Shown piece after piece: positions 1-9,060 of a stretch of 64,000 bases of DNA. Source of the stretch: Rhodobacteraceae bacterium M385. Lineage in GTDB: Bacteria; Pseudomonadota; Alphaproteobacteria; Rhodobacterales; Rhodobacteraceae. Below the pieces are notes generated by a model. That model ran no database searches. It was not told where the DNA came from and saw only the letters and a program-made list of their open reading frames with translations. The translations under genes and the position numbers were made by a program. The stretch's first letter is position 1; each line of letters begins with the position of its first letter. The stretch covers positions 3,100,001 to 3,164,000 of the forward strand of contig CP081102.1 of assembly GCA_025141835.1 (NCBI GenBank), in the 5' to 3' direction.

Positions 1-1
1 T

Positions 2-511
2 CAGGGCATTCTGGAAATTGGCGGTGTGCCGCTGTTTTCGGGCTTCATGTACGCCAGCGTCGGCAGCTTCATTGCCCGCTCGATCCGGTTCTTTCATATC
101 CAGTTCGCCCCCTATCCTCCGTTCTGGGCGACCTATGTGCTGGCCGTGGCCATCTACGCGAATTTCTACACGCACCATTACACTTACGACATCCGGTGGC
201 TGCTGTTTGCGGCCACGTTATTCCTGTTTTGGCGCACGAAGATTTGGCTGTTTATCCGGCACAAGCCCATCGCCATCCGCTTGCCCGTCGGCGCGTTTCT
301 GTCGGCTTGGTTGCTGTGGATCGCAGAGAACGTGGGCACCTTCACCCAGACGTGGAGCTACGCGGTGCAAGGCGACATTGGCCTCGTGGATATCGGTAAG
401 TTCGGGTCGTGGTATTTGCTGCTGTTCGTGGCCTTTGTGACGGTCACGCTGGTGGTGCGCGACGCCATGCACGACGATGAAATCCGCCCCTCCCCCCGCG
501 AAAGTGACTGA
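2..511 (+). CDS. DUF817 family membrane protein, 3' part
   Basis: The reading frame is open from the first base of the window, so the gene begins upstream; 169 residues are visible before the stop. The protein is hydrophobic with about four or five membrane segments and many aromatic residues (repeated F, W, Y and H in the central part). The opening residues (QGILEIGGVPLFSGFMYASV) and the HIQFAPYPPFW stretch match my memory of the DUF817 family, whose function is not known to me. It ends in a short charged cytoplasmic-looking tail. The next gene starts about 100 nt later on the same strand and is probably independent. Confidence 0.75.
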   Translation, partial: QGILEIGGVPLFSGFMYASVGSFIARSIRFFHIQFAPYPPFWATYVLAVAIYANFYTHHYTYDIRWLLFAATLFLFWRTKIWLFIRHKPIAIRLPVGAFLSAWLLWIAENVGTFTQTWSYAVQGDIGLVDIGKFGSWYLLLFVAFVTVTLVVRDAMHDDEIRPSPRESD

Positions 512-613
512 ACGGCGGGGTAGTTTTTGCCCCGCTCATGGCGCTACACTGGGATGTAACACCGATCCCGCCCCGTTCCCGAGGGGCGAGACGGCACAAT
601 GGAGAAGTACATA

Positions 614-1042
614 ATGGCAATTCGCTACCTGCATACGATGGTGCGCGTGAAAGACCTGGACGCCTCGATCGCGTTCTTCAAACTTCTGGGGCTGGAAGAG
701 ACCCGGCGGATCGAGAATGAGGGCGGACGGTTCTCGCTCATCTTCCTGTCGCCTCCGGGCCAAGAGAACGCCAGTGTCGAGCTGACCTATAACTGGGATG
801 GCGACGACGGCCTGCCGTCGGACAGCCGCCACTTTGGCCACCTCGCCTACCGTGTCGATGACATCTACGCCATGTGCCAGCATTTGCAGGACAACGGCGT
901 CACCATCAATCGCCCTCCGCGTGACGGCCATATGGCTTTCGTGCGCTCGCCCGACAATGTCTCGATTGAGTTGTTGCAGGAAGGGGAGCCTTTGGCCCCG
1001 GCGGAGCCTTGGGCCTCCATGGAAAACACGGGGCATTGGTAG
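614..1042 (+). CDS. gloA: lactoylglutathione lyase (glyoxalase I)
   Basis: Glyoxalase I converts the methylglyoxal-glutathione hemithioacetal to S-lactoylglutathione in the cytoplasm. The 142-residue protein is a single glyoxalase/VOC domain of usual length with the expected metal ligands H7, E56, H76 and E119. The ATG at 614 is preferred over an in-frame ATG at 599 because GGAGAAG at 601-607 sits 6 nt upstream of it. gloB, the second enzyme of the pathway, lies at 38.0 kb in this window, so the two are not in one operon. The stop codon overlaps the proposed start of the following DUF1194 gene. Confidence 0.9.
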   Translation: MAIRYLHTMVRVKDLDASIAFFKLLGLEETRRIENEGGRFSLIFLSPPGQENASVELTYNWDGDDGLPSDSRHFGHLAYRVDDIYAMCQHLQDNGVTINRPPRDGHMAFVRSPDNVSIELLQEGEPLAPAEPWASMENTGHW

Positions 1043-1749
1043 GTCAGCGCCTCCTCGGCGCGACGGCTTACGCCGCTTGCCTCCTCGCAGCTGCGCCGAT
1101 TGCGGCGCAGGAAGACTGCCGTCTGGCCCTACAATTGGGGCTGGACGTATCGGCCTCGGTCGATGTGGCAGAGTACCGGTTGCAGGTGGATGGCCTTGCC
1201 GCCGCACTGATTGATCCGGTGGTGTCTGACGCCTTTTTCAGCGGCCCCGGCCCCGTCGCCCTATCAATCTTCGAATGGTCCGGGCGCTTCCAACAAGAGG
1301 TGCTGGTGGATTGGACCCTGATCCGGTCCGAGGGCGACCTACTTCGCATCGCCGAAAGGATCGCCGGATCGCAACGGGGCACGCAAGATCACCCCACCGC
1401 GCTCGGTTACGCCCTGGGCTTCGCTGCCACCCGCTTTGACGAAGCGCCGGATTGCTTGTTCCAAACCCTCGATATCTCGGGCGATGGGCAGAACAATGAC
1501 GGTTTCGCCCCCGCCGCCGCCTTCGAGCATTTCGACTTCGACGGGGTCACGGTGAATGGCCTCGCCATTGGCGGCGCGTCGAGAGAGATTGAGGATTACT
1601 TCGCCGCAGAGGTGATCCACGGCCCCGGCGCTTTCGTGGAATACGCCGTGAACCACGACCATTTCGCCGAGGCCATTCAGCGCAAACTGGAACGGGAATT
1701 GCGGGCGATGATCTTCGGCGGTCTCATTCCGCCTTCACTGACACCCTAG
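1036..1749 (+). CDS. DUF1194 exported VWA-like protein
   Basis: This is a 237-residue exported protein of the DUF1194 family, which has a von Willebrand factor A-like fold. It begins with a hydrophobic signal peptide ending near AAAPIAAQ. A DxSxS metal-site motif (DVSAS) follows directly, and DISGDGQNNDG sits in the middle, where VWA-like proteins carry further metal-site residues. Function is unknown; secreted VWA-like proteins often bind other proteins. The start is uncertain: TTG at 1036 overlaps the gloA stop and gives a clean signal peptide, while TTG at 1009 would add nine residues. The 3' end overlaps the convergent Mth938-like gene by 3 nt. Confidence 0.75.
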   Translation: MVGQRLLGATAYAACLLAAAPIAAQEDCRLALQLGLDVSASVDVAEYRLQVDGLAAALIDPVVSDAFFSGPGPVALSIFEWSGRFQQEVLVDWTLIRSEGDLLRIAERIAGSQRGTQDHPTALGYALGFAATRFDEAPDCLFQTLDISGDGQNNDGFAPAAAFEHFDFDGVTVNGLAIGGASREIEDYFAAEVIHGPGAFVEYAVNHDHFAEAIQRKLERELRAMIFGGLIPPSLTP

Positions 1750-2099
1750 ACGGGCAACATCGCAGCGCCCACGCGGCGGCCTTCGGCAAGCAACACGTTA
1801 TAGGTCCGGCACGCCGCCGGCGAGGCCATAACCTCCAGCCCCAATCCTGCCGCTTCCACGGCGCGGCGCAGGGCAGCGGGGGGATGGGCAATCTCGGCCC
1901 CGGTGCCAAGCAGTAGCACGTCCACCTCTGTCGCGGCGGCAACCAAAGCATCGGCATCCTCGTAGCCGCCCCAAAGCGCCGCGCCCGAGGGCAGCAGCAA
2001 AACCGCGCCGTCAAACCGCTCTCCGCCGACGCGGAAGAAGCCCGGCCCGTAGCCGTCCACGGGGTTGCTTTCATCAAACTGCACTTCGTTCATACGCAT
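1746..2099 (-). CDS. Mth938-like (DUF498) domain protein
   Basis: This small 117-residue protein has the compact Mth938/NDUFAF3-like fold (DUF498). Visible family features are the central YGPGFFRV segment, the LLLGTGAEI turn and the conserved CRTYNVLLAEGR stretch near the C-terminus. In mitochondria the homologue helps complex I assembly; its bacterial role is unclear, and its position beside sec genes suggests membrane protein biogenesis (inference). It lies 4 nt after the TauE/SafE gene and is probably co-transcribed with yajC-secD-secF. ATG at 2099 and 2093 are both possible starts. Confidence 0.85.
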   Translation of the reverse strand: MRMNEVQFDESNPVDGYGPGFFRVGGERFDGAVLLLPSGAALWGGYEDADALVAAATEVDVLLLGTGAEIAHPPAALRRAVEAAGLGLEVMASPAACRTYNVLLAEGRRVGAAMLPV

Positions 2100-2103
2100 G
2101 GCT

Positions 2104-2856
2104 CTATCCCCATATCGGCAGGCCCATCACACCTGCCACGCCGATCAACACAAAGGCAATTGTTCGGTAAAGCGCCGCGCCACCGGGACGGAACAATTGC
2201 ACCCCTACAAAACCACCAAGCGCGTATGGCAGCAACAAGATCAGCCCCAGAAAGAACGCCCGCGCGTCCACCAACCCCTGCGCCCACATCAACGGCATCA
2301 TGAAAAGCGAATTCAACGTCAGGAAGCAGGCAAGATTGCCACGGGTCACCGCCACCGGCTGATCGGTGCCAAGGTTGAACAGGATCACCGGGGGGCCGTT
2401 CAGACCGGTAGAGCCGCCGGTAATACCCGCCAAGGCGCCAACGCCCAGTTGCAGCCCCCGCCCGCCCCGCAAGGGGACTTTCCAACCCGATACCAGTAGA
2501 ACCAGCGTCAGCAGGGTGACAACGCAAACGGCGGTGCGGATTGTCACCTCGGGGGCGATGCGAAGAAGGAAGATGCCCACCGGCATGAACACGATCGACA
2601 TGGCCACAACCATCAGGGTTTGCCCCTTGTCGGCCGATTTCCACGCGCCCGGAAAAACCGTCACCAGCGACCCAAGCGCCGATAGAGAGAATGCCGCAAT
2701 CGCCAGGGGCGGCGGCATGAAAATGGTCGCCAGAGGCATGAAGATCAGGGCCGAGCCGAAGCCCGCAAAGCCGTAAACCAATGCCGCCAGAAAGCCCGCA
2801 CAGATAACCCACTCCAGCCCCGGCGTTTGCAGGGCCAGAGTAAGGGCCTCAGGCAT
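2104..2856 (-). CDS. TauE/SafE family sulfite/anion permease
   Basis: This is a 250-residue inner-membrane protein with about eight membrane segments, of the TauE/SafE family that exports sulfite, sulfonates or related anions. Glycine-rich helices (YGFAGFGSALIFMPL and ITGGSTGLNGPPVILF) mark the two internally related halves. The ATG at 2856 overlaps the end of secF by 8 nt, implying translational coupling. An upstream in-frame ATG at 2892 would lie deeper inside secF and is less likely. The substrate cannot be told from sequence. Its placement between secF and the Mth938-like gene is unusual. Confidence 0.85.
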   Translation of the reverse strand: MPEALTLALQTPGLEWVICAGFLAALVYGFAGFGSALIFMPLATIFMPPPLAIAAFSLSALGSLVTVFPGAWKSADKGQTLMVVAMSIVFMPVGIFLLRIAPEVTIRTAVCVVTLLTLVLLVSGWKVPLRGGRGLQLGVGALAGITGGSTGLNGPPVILFNLGTDQPVAVTRGNLACFLTLNSLFMMPLMWAQGLVDARAFFLGLILLLPYALGGFVGVQLFRPGGAALYRTIAFVLIGVAGVMGLPIWG

Positions 2857-3829
2857 CAATATTGGCGAATTGGGTGCCCGATGCGCCGCCACCGTCCGAC
2901 GGCTTGGACCAGTCGCGTTTCACGCCGATCATCAGCACCACGTTCTTGGCCACATAGATCGAGGAGTACGTCCCCACAACAACGCCCCAAGCGATGGCGA
3001 AGACAAAGCCACGGATCACATCGCCGCCCAGAACCAACAGCGCAATCAACGCAATCAGCGTGGTGCCCGATGTCATCAGGGTCCGGCTCAGGGTTTCATT
3101 GGCGGACAGGTTCATGACGTCGCGCAGGGCCATCTGTTTGTATTTGATCAAGTTCTCGCGCAGGCGGTCGAAGATCACCACGGTGTCGTTGATCGAATAG
3201 CCCACGATGGTCAGCAGCGCCGCCACTGTGGCCAGCTCAAACCGGATCTGGAACAGGCTGAACACGCCGATGGTCAGGATCACGTCATGGATCAGGGCGG
3301 CAACCGCGCCGACGGAAAACTGCCATTCGAACCGCAGCCAGATGTAGACAAGGATCGCCCCAAGCGAGGCCAGAACCGCGATAATCGCCGTCTGAATCAA
3401 CTCTCCCGAGACCTTGGGGCCGACGGATTCAACCGACGGGAAGGTCATCGCGGGGTCCACGGCCTCTTGCAGGGCGGTTTGGATGGCGGTGATGACCTCT
3501 GGTGTCACGGCCTCCGCGCCTTCTTGGGCTTGGATGCGCACGGTGACAACGTGCTGGTCGTCGGCAAAGTTCGGGTCGAACACCTCGGAAATCACCACGT
3601 CGCCAAGGTTCAAAGGGTCCAAGGCAGCCCGGTATTCCCCGACCTCAACCTGCACCGTGCTGTCGGTGCGGATCGTCGTGCCGCCCAGAAAGTCGATGCC
3701 GAAGTTCAGGCCGACCATGGCCCAGATCACCAGCGAGGCGATGACCGCCACGATAGACGCGCCAAAGGTCAGACGGGCGTGTTTGAAGAAATCGAACGAG
3801 GTTTCTTGCGGGACTAGACGAAGACGCAT
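2849..3829 (-). CDS. secF: protein translocase subunit SecF
   Basis: SecF acts with SecD at the SecYEG channel, using the proton gradient to pull exported proteins into the periplasm. The 326-residue protein has a first membrane segment near residues 22-42, the family motif NFGIDFLGGT right after it, a periplasmic domain, and five further membrane segments in the C-terminal half, including the VGYSINDTVVIFDRLREN signature. Length is normal. ATG at 3829 is taken as the start; a GTG at 3832 precedes it and directly abuts the secD stop. Operon order is yajC-secD-secF. Confidence 0.95.
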   Translation of the reverse strand: MRLRLVPQETSFDFFKHARLTFGASIVAVIASLVIWAMVGLNFGIDFLGGTTIRTDSTVQVEVGEYRAALDPLNLGDVVISEVFDPNFADDQHVVTVRIQAQEGAEAVTPEVITAIQTALQEAVDPAMTFPSVESVGPKVSGELIQTAIIAVLASLGAILVYIWLRFEWQFSVGAVAALIHDVILTIGVFSLFQIRFELATVAALLTIVGYSINDTVVIFDRLRENLIKYKQMALRDVMNLSANETLSRTLMTSGTTLIALIALLVLGGDVIRGFVFAIAWGVVVGTYSSIYVAKNVVLMIGVKRDWSKPSDGGGASGTQFANIDA

Positions 3830-3832
3830 CAC

Positions 3833-5503
3833 TTATACCTCGATTTTCTTCGGGCGTTTCCGCTCGAACCAGTAAACCACCAAAAGGCGTGTCACGTAGA
3901 TTGCCGTGAATACCGATGTCACGATCCCGATCCCCAGCGTGACCGAGAAGCCGCGCACGGGGCCGGAACCCAGAACGAAAAGGATGGTGGCAATGATGAA
4001 TGTCGTGATGTTGGCGTCGATGATGGCGGACAAGGCGCGCTCATAGCCCAACTCGATGGCCCTTGCAGGGCCTTTGGCGGTCTTGAGTTCCTCTCGGATA
4101 CGCTCAAACACCAGCACGTTGGCGTCAACGGCCATACCGATGGTCAACACGATCCCCGCGATACCGGGCAATGTCAGGGTGGCCCCGATCAGGGACAGAA
4201 TACCAAAGATCAGCCCCACGTTCAGGATCAACGCGATCGAGGCGAAGACCCCAAACAGGCCGTAGCTGGCAACCATGAAGATCAAGACGGCGGCAAAGGC
4301 GATCAGTGCCGCGGTTTGGCCCGCTTGCACACTGTCCGCGCCAAGCTCTGGCCCGATGGTGCGTTCTTCAAGGAAGGTCATTTCCGCAGGCAATGCCCCG
4401 GCACGGAGCAGAATTGCCAGTTCGGTCGAGCCTTCCACGGTGAAGTTGCCGCTGATCTGGCCCGCACCGCCGGTAATGGCCGAACGGATGACAGGGGCGG
4501 AAATCACCTCTTCATCAAGCACGATCGCGAAGGGCGCGCCCACGTTGGCGGCGGTATATTCCCCAAAGGCCCGCGCGCCCGTTGGGTTGAAGCGGAAGGT
4601 AACGATGGCCTCTCCGGTCTGTTGGTCAAAGCCCGGTTGGCTGTCCACAAGGTCATCGCCCGTCACAACGGGAGTTTCCTCAAGGATATAGTAGCCGTCC
4701 CCCTCATCCACCGACGGCAGCACCATCTGGCGCGAGTCGGTATCGGCATCGGGGCCGCTGGCGCGTCCCACGACGGGGTGGAAGGTCAGCCGGGCGGTGG
4801 TGCCGATCAGCTCTTTGAGTTCCTGCGCCGAGCCGATGCCCGGCACCTGAATAAGGATACGGTCCGCGCCTTGGCGCTGAATGGTCGGCTCCCGCGTGCC
4901 GGCCTCATCCACACGGCGGCGCACGATTTCAATGCTCTGCTGCAAGGTGCGGTCGTTGGTTGCTGCTTGCTCGGATTCGCTGAGTCGCACGGTGATGACG
5001 TCACCCGCGCCACTGACATCCAACGTGCTTTCGCCAAAACCACCGGTCAGGCTGACAACCGGCTGGCCCAATTCGCGCACGGCGGCAAGGGCCGATACCA
5101 TGCCTTCGGGCTGACTGATGCGCACCTGAAGCAGGCCCGGCTCTGCATCGACACGGCGGATCGTGCCGACCACATCGCGCAGCTCGCGCAGGGCATCGCG
5201 CACTTCCGGCCACAGGCTGTCCATGCGCTGAACGTAGACGTCTTCCACCTGCACTTCGGCCAGCAAATGCGCCCCGCCCCGCAGGTCCAACCCCAGATTA
5301 ACCAACGTCGCAGGCAGATAGCCGGGCCAGGCCGCGACATCCTCGGTCTGTTGCGGTGTTTCCGCGCCCGTCCGCTCAATCTCAGCCAACGCGTCATTGT
5401 GCCGTTCTACGGTGCCGTAAAAAAAGTTGGGCATCGCAAAGCTAAGGCCCACAAGAACCGTCAGTATGATGAACAGCCGGTTCCAGAGAGGGATCTGCAG
5501 CAT
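3833..5503 (-). CDS. secD: protein translocase subunit SecD
   Basis: SecD is the larger partner of SecF in the Sec accessory complex of the inner membrane. The 556-residue protein has an N-terminal membrane segment (about residues 8-28), the motif GLDLRGGAHLL at 71-81, a large periplasmic region with the P1 base and head, and a C-terminal RND-type five-helix block containing GMAVDANVLVFERIREEL. Length and domain order are typical. It starts 45 nt after yajC and the next gene, secF, begins within 4 nt of its stop, so the three are very likely one transcript. Confidence 0.97.
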   Translation of the reverse strand: MLQIPLWNRLFIILTVLVGLSFAMPNFFYGTVERHNDALAEIERTGAETPQQTEDVAAWPGYLPATLVNLGLDLRGGAHLLAEVQVEDVYVQRMDSLWPEVRDALRELRDVVGTIRRVDAEPGLLQVRISQPEGMVSALAAVRELGQPVVSLTGGFGESTLDVSGAGDVITVRLSESEQAATNDRTLQQSIEIVRRRVDEAGTREPTIQRQGADRILIQVPGIGSAQELKELIGTTARLTFHPVVGRASGPDADTDSRQMVLPSVDEGDGYYILEETPVVTGDDLVDSQPGFDQQTGEAIVTFRFNPTGARAFGEYTAANVGAPFAIVLDEEVISAPVIRSAITGGAGQISGNFTVEGSTELAILLRAGALPAEMTFLEERTIGPELGADSVQAGQTAALIAFAAVLIFMVASYGLFGVFASIALILNVGLIFGILSLIGATLTLPGIAGIVLTIGMAVDANVLVFERIREELKTAKGPARAIELGYERALSAIIDANITTFIIATILFVLGSGPVRGFSVTLGIGIVTSVFTAIYVTRLLVVYWFERKRPKKIEV

Positions 5504-5548
5504 GGGGTCGTCCTTACGTTCTTGGGGCTCGGGGGAAGCGCCAAGAGA

Positions 5549-5830
5549 TCAGTCGTTGGCAGGCTCGGTCTTGGAACGGACCTGAGCAATCGTGGGGCGC
5601 AGAACGCGAATCTTCACGTCCTTGGCAATCTCGACCTCAACCTCGGTCTCGTCTTTGACCTTGGTGATCTTGCCGATCAGGCCACCTTGGGTGACAACTT
5701 CATCCCCGCGCCGCAGCGCCTCGACCATCGCCTGATGATCTTTCACCTTCTTTTGCTGAGGGCGGATGAGGAAGAAATACATGATCACGAGGATCAGGAT
5801 CAGCGGAACTACCTGGCCGAAGGCTTCCAT
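5549..5830 (-). CDS. yajC: preprotein translocase subunit YajC
   Basis: YajC is a small single-span inner-membrane protein that associates with SecDF. The 93 residues comprise one membrane helix (about 8-22, ending YFFLIRPQQKK) and a small soluble domain with the GDEVVTQGGLIGKI turn conserved in the family. It is the first gene of the minus-strand sec run. The promoter should lie in the 298-nt region shared with divergent serS. Confidence 0.95.
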   Translation of the reverse strand: MEAFGQVVPLILILVIMYFFLIRPQQKKVKDHQAMVEALRRGDEVVTQGGLIGKITKVKDETEVEVEIAKDVKIRVLRPTIAQVRSKTEPAND

Positions 5831-6128
5831 GGGCTTGCGTCCTTAAAGTTTCTTGGGTGCCAAGCACCCGATGTTGAAAAGTTGCGGCACCCTAAGGGCG
5901 CGGTTGGCTGAGTGCAATGTGCTTGGGTGCCAGATGGGCGCAGATATGCAGCGGCGCAAGTGCCATCGCGTAGACCGGGCCTCGGCCCGGCCTTCCCGCC
6001 ACACATTTCCGCGTGATCCATCCCGCAATTGGGCCACAGCGGGACGAGGCCAGACACGCAACGCCGCCCCTTCCCCCGCGCCGCGCCCTCTGGCATACCG
6101 CGCTCACGCATTTAAGGAGGCACAACCC
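5831..6128. other. divergent intergenic region, yajC/serS
   Basis: This 298-nt region must hold the promoters of both the sec run and serS. A perfect 6-bp stem with a CTCG loop is at 5975-5990 (CCGGGC/GCCCGG). The sequence CTTGGGTGCCA occurs twice, near 5849 and 5922, the first as part of a GGGTG/CACCC hairpin. The serS ribosome site AAGGAGG is at 6114-6120. I see no tRNA-like or recognised riboswitch structure and no gene. Confidence 0.5.
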
Positions 6129-7421
6129 ATGCACGACATCCGCGCGATCCGCGAAAACCCTGCCGCTTTCGACGCCGCTCTGGCGCTTCGGGGTCTGTCT
6201 CCTGTGTCCTCTGAGATTCTCGCCATCGACACGGCCCGCCGCAACGCGATCACGCAGGCAGAAACCGCACAGGCCGACCGCAACGCCGCCTCCAAGGAAG
6301 TGGGCAAGGCAAAAGCCTCGGGCGATGAGGCCGAGTTTGAGCGTCTGCGCGCCCTCGTCGCGGCCAAGAAAGACGAAATTGCCCGCCTCGATGAAGAGGC
6401 CAAGGCAAAAGACGCGGAACTGACCGCGATCCTTGAAGCCTTGCCAAACCTGCCCCACCCCGACGTGCCCCCGGGCGCGGATGAGGACGACAACGTCGAA
6501 CAGCACCGCCGCGGCACCCCGCGTGTGTTCGACTTCACGCCGAACGAGCATTTTGACATCAAAGGTGTCGCTGCCTCCATGGATTTCGAGACCGCCGCCA
6601 AGCTATCGGGCGCGCGTTTCGTGACGTTGAAAGGCGCCGTCGCCCGCGTCCACCGCGCCTTGGCGCAATTCATGCTCGACACCCACACGGACGAGAATGG
6701 CCTGACCGAGATCAACGCCCCCGTGCTGGTGCGCGACGAAACCATGTATGGCACCGGCCAATTGCCCAAGTTCGCCGAAGACAGCTACCAGACGACCAAT
6801 GGCTGGTGGCTGATCCCCACATCCGAGGTCACGCTGACCTCTCTCGACAGCGGCAATATCGTAGACGAAGCCACCCTGCCCCGCCGCTACACCGCCCATT
6901 CTCTCTGCTTCCGGTCTGAAGCGGGCAGCGCGGGCCGCGACACGTCGGGGATGCTGCGCCAGCACCAGTTCGAAAAGGTCGAAATGGTCTCCGTCACCCA
7001 CCCGGACACGTCTGACGACGAACAAATGCGGATGCTGGCCTGTGCCGAGGGGATTCTCGACAAGCTGAACATCCCCTACCGCACGGTCCTGCTCTGCGCA
7101 GGCGACATGGGCTTCGGCGCGACGCGGACGTTCGATATCGAGGCTTGGCTGCCCGGCCAGAACACCTACCGAGAGATTTCGTCGGTCTCCACCTGTGGCG
7201 CGTTCCAGGCCCGCCGCATGAACGCGCGGTTCAAGCCCAGCGCCGGCGGCAAGCCCGAGTTCGTACACACCCTCAACGGCTCTGGCCTCGCCGTCGGGCG
7301 CTGCCTGATTGCGGTGCTGGAAAACGGCCAAAACGCCGATGGCTCCGTGAGCTTGCCCGAGGCGCTGCACCCCTGGCTTGGCGGCAAAACCCAAATCACG
7401 GCGGAGGGCAATCTTGCCTGA
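6129..7421 (+). CDS. serS: seryl-tRNA synthetase
   Basis: SerRS charges tRNA-Ser (and tRNA-Sec where present) with serine. The 430-residue protein has the N-terminal long coiled-coil arm (about residues 25-105, rich in A, E and K), then the class II catalytic core with motif 2 (FRSEAGSAGRDTSGMLRQHQ) and motif 3 (NGSGLAVGRCL). The start at 6129 is fixed by AAGGAGG at 6114-6120, 8 nt upstream; the frame is open much further upstream but without family similarity. The next gene overlaps its stop. Confidence 0.97.
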   Translation: MHDIRAIRENPAAFDAALALRGLSPVSSEILAIDTARRNAITQAETAQADRNAASKEVGKAKASGDEAEFERLRALVAAKKDEIARLDEEAKAKDAELTAILEALPNLPHPDVPPGADEDDNVEQHRRGTPRVFDFTPNEHFDIKGVAASMDFETAAKLSGARFVTLKGAVARVHRALAQFMLDTHTDENGLTEINAPVLVRDETMYGTGQLPKFAEDSYQTTNGWWLIPTSEVTLTSLDSGNIVDEATLPRRYTAHSLCFRSEAGSAGRDTSGMLRQHQFEKVEMVSVTHPDTSDDEQMRMLACAEGILDKLNIPYRTVLLCAGDMGFGATRTFDIEAWLPGQNTYREISSVSTCGAFQARRMNARFKPSAGGKPEFVHTLNGSGLAVGRCLIAVLENGQNADGSVSLPEALHPWLGGKTQITAEGNLA

Positions 7422-8130
7422 TCTCTCGTCCAAAGCGATGGCGGCCCTCGTCTTGCTGGCTGCCATCGCCTTCGCGGTCTCTCCTCTCCTGACCGAGCCG
7501 TTCTCGGGCTTTGACCCCAGCCAATTGCCCCGTCCCGTGGATGATCCCCCAATCCAACCGGCCGGATACGCCTTCGCGATCTGGGGCGTGATCTATGTCT
7601 GGCTCATCATCAGCGCCGCCTACGGCCTCCTGTCTCGCGCCGTAGCACCCGACTGGCAGCCGATGCGCGCGCCGCTGCTCCTGTCGCTGGTGATCGGGGC
7701 AAGCTGGATTCCCGTGGCGCTCTCTGCCCCCGTCACCTCAACGGTTCTCATCCTCGCAATGCTGGTCACCGCCCTCATCGCGCTGTTCAACGCGCCCGCC
7801 TCCCAATCGGCCCTCGCCGCCGCGCCCATCGCCCTCTACGCGGGCTGGCTGTCGGCAGCCGCCATCGTTGCCAGCGCCACAATCATCGCCGCCTACACCG
7901 GCCTCTCCACCACAATCGTCAGCATCGGCGGCCTCATCGTCATCGGCGCTGTCGCCACCCTCGTGATCCGCGCCACCGCCCATCCGCTGCCCTATGCCGC
8001 CGCCGTCCTCTGGGCGCTCATCGGTGTCGTGGTCGCCAACACCCCCAACGGCGCCACGCTCCCCCTCGGGACCACCATCACCGTCATCGCAATCCTCAGC
8101 TCCCAGACCCTCCAGCGCCTCCGGCAGTAA
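7414..8130 (+). CDS. TspO/MBR-related tryptophan-rich membrane protein
   Basis: This is a 238-residue hydrophobic protein with six or seven membrane segments. The conserved-looking segment PAGYAFAIWGVIYVWLI resembles the longer bacterial relatives of TspO/MBR (tryptophan-rich sensory) proteins, although tryptophans are few here. Its ligand and role are unknown. The TTG start at 7414 is chosen because GGAGGG at 7403-7408 sits 5 nt upstream and the start overlaps the serS stop by 8 nt, implying coupling to serS. It is followed by a copy of the short intergenic repeat at 8150-8170. Confidence 0.6.
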   Translation: MPDLSSKAMAALVLLAAIAFAVSPLLTEPFSGFDPSQLPRPVDDPPIQPAGYAFAIWGVIYVWLIISAAYGLLSRAVAPDWQPMRAPLLLSLVIGASWIPVALSAPVTSTVLILAMLVTALIALFNAPASQSALAAAPIALYAGWLSAAAIVASATIIAAYTGLSTTIVSIGGLIVIGAVATLVIRATAHPLPYAAAVLWALIGVVVANTPNGATLPLGTTITVIAILSSQTLQRLRQ

Positions 8131-8149
8131 ACCTGACGCTCCCCCCCAT

Positions 8150-8170
8150 TTCACCTTGGCCATACAACTC
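8150..8170 (-). repeat. 3'-end intergenic repeat, copy A
   Basis: Read on the minus strand, this copy is GAGTTGTATGGCCAAGGTGAA. It matches copy D at 60416-60438 except for one base in the GAG(T/G)TG part and belongs with copies B and C. It lies 20 nt after the stop of the preceding gene and is flanked by a run of seven C (8141-8147). Confidence 0.7.
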
Positions 8171-8268
8171 ACTGCGCAACGCCGCCCCCGACGCCAAGGT
8201 CAAAAGGACACGCCCCGCCTCCTTGCCACCGCTTGCCGCAATGGCGGCCACAAGCTACACCCGCACCC

Positions 8269-9060
8269 ATGCGCATTCTCATCACCAACGACGACGGCAT
8301 CAACGCCCCCGGCCTTGAAGTCCTCCACGCCATCGCAACCGACATCGCCGGCGACACCGGAGAGGTCTGGACCGTCGCCCCCGCCTTTGAACAATCGGGC
8401 GTCGGCCATTGCATCTCCTACACCCACCCCACGATGATCTCGGAATTCGGCCCCCGTCGCTTCGCCGCCGAAGGCAGCCCAGCCGATTGCGTCATCGCCG
8501 CCCTCCACGATGTGCTGATGGACACGCCCCCAGACCTGATCCTTTCCGGCGTCAACAAGGGCAATAACTCGGCCGAGAATACGCTCTATTCCGGCACCAT
8601 CGGCGCCGCGATCGAGGCCGCAATCCAGGGCGTCCCCGCCATCGCCCTGTCGCAATACTACGGCCCCGGCAACGTGAGCCTCGAAAACCAGTTCGAAGCC
8701 GCCAGCACCCACGGCGCCGACGTCATTCGCAAAATTCTCTCCACCCCGGACGCCTTCACCAGCCACCCCTACAAACTGTTCTACAACGTCAACTTCCCGC
8801 CCCTTCCCGCCGCCGAAGTCAAAGGCATCCGCGCCGTGGCCCAGGGCTTCCGCGAAGGCGGCACCGGCATGGGCATGCGCGCCGACACCGCCCCCAACGG
8901 GCGCAAATTTCTCTGGATCACCGGATCTCCCCAAAACGTGCCCTCCGGCGACAACACCGATGCCACCGCCAACCTCGACGGCTATATCTCGGTCACCCCG
9001 ATGCGCGCGGACCTCACCGCCTATGACAGGCTCGCCACCTTGAAAGATGCCATCGAATGA
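8269..9060 (+). CDS. surE: 5'/3'-nucleotidase SurE
   Basis: SurE is a metal-dependent nucleoside monophosphate phosphatase linked to stationary-phase survival. The 263-residue protein starts MRILITNDDGINAPG, with the metal ligands D8 and D9, and has the SGVNKGNN motif that supplies a further ligand. ATG at 8269 matches the usual start exactly; the frame extends upstream without similarity. It overlaps pcm by 4 nt (ATGA), the surE-pcm order known from many proteobacteria. Confidence 0.96.
   Translation: MRILITNDDGINAPGLEVLHAIATDIAGDTGEVWTVAPAFEQSGVGHCISYTHPTMISEFGPRRFAAEGSPADCVIAALHDVLMDTPPDLILSGVNKGNNSAENTLYSGTIGAAIEAAIQGVPAIALSQYYGPGNVSLENQFEAASTHGADVIRKILSTPDAFTSHPYKLFYNVNFPPLPAAEVKGIRAVAQGFREGGTGMGMRADTAPNGRKFLWITGSPQNVPSGDNTDATANLDGYISVTPMRADLTAYDRLATLKDAIE

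Noticed and set aside
4316..5911. 531-residue open frame antisense to secD/yajC
   Set aside because: It runs across two certain minus-strand genes without any recognisable motif or ribosome site.
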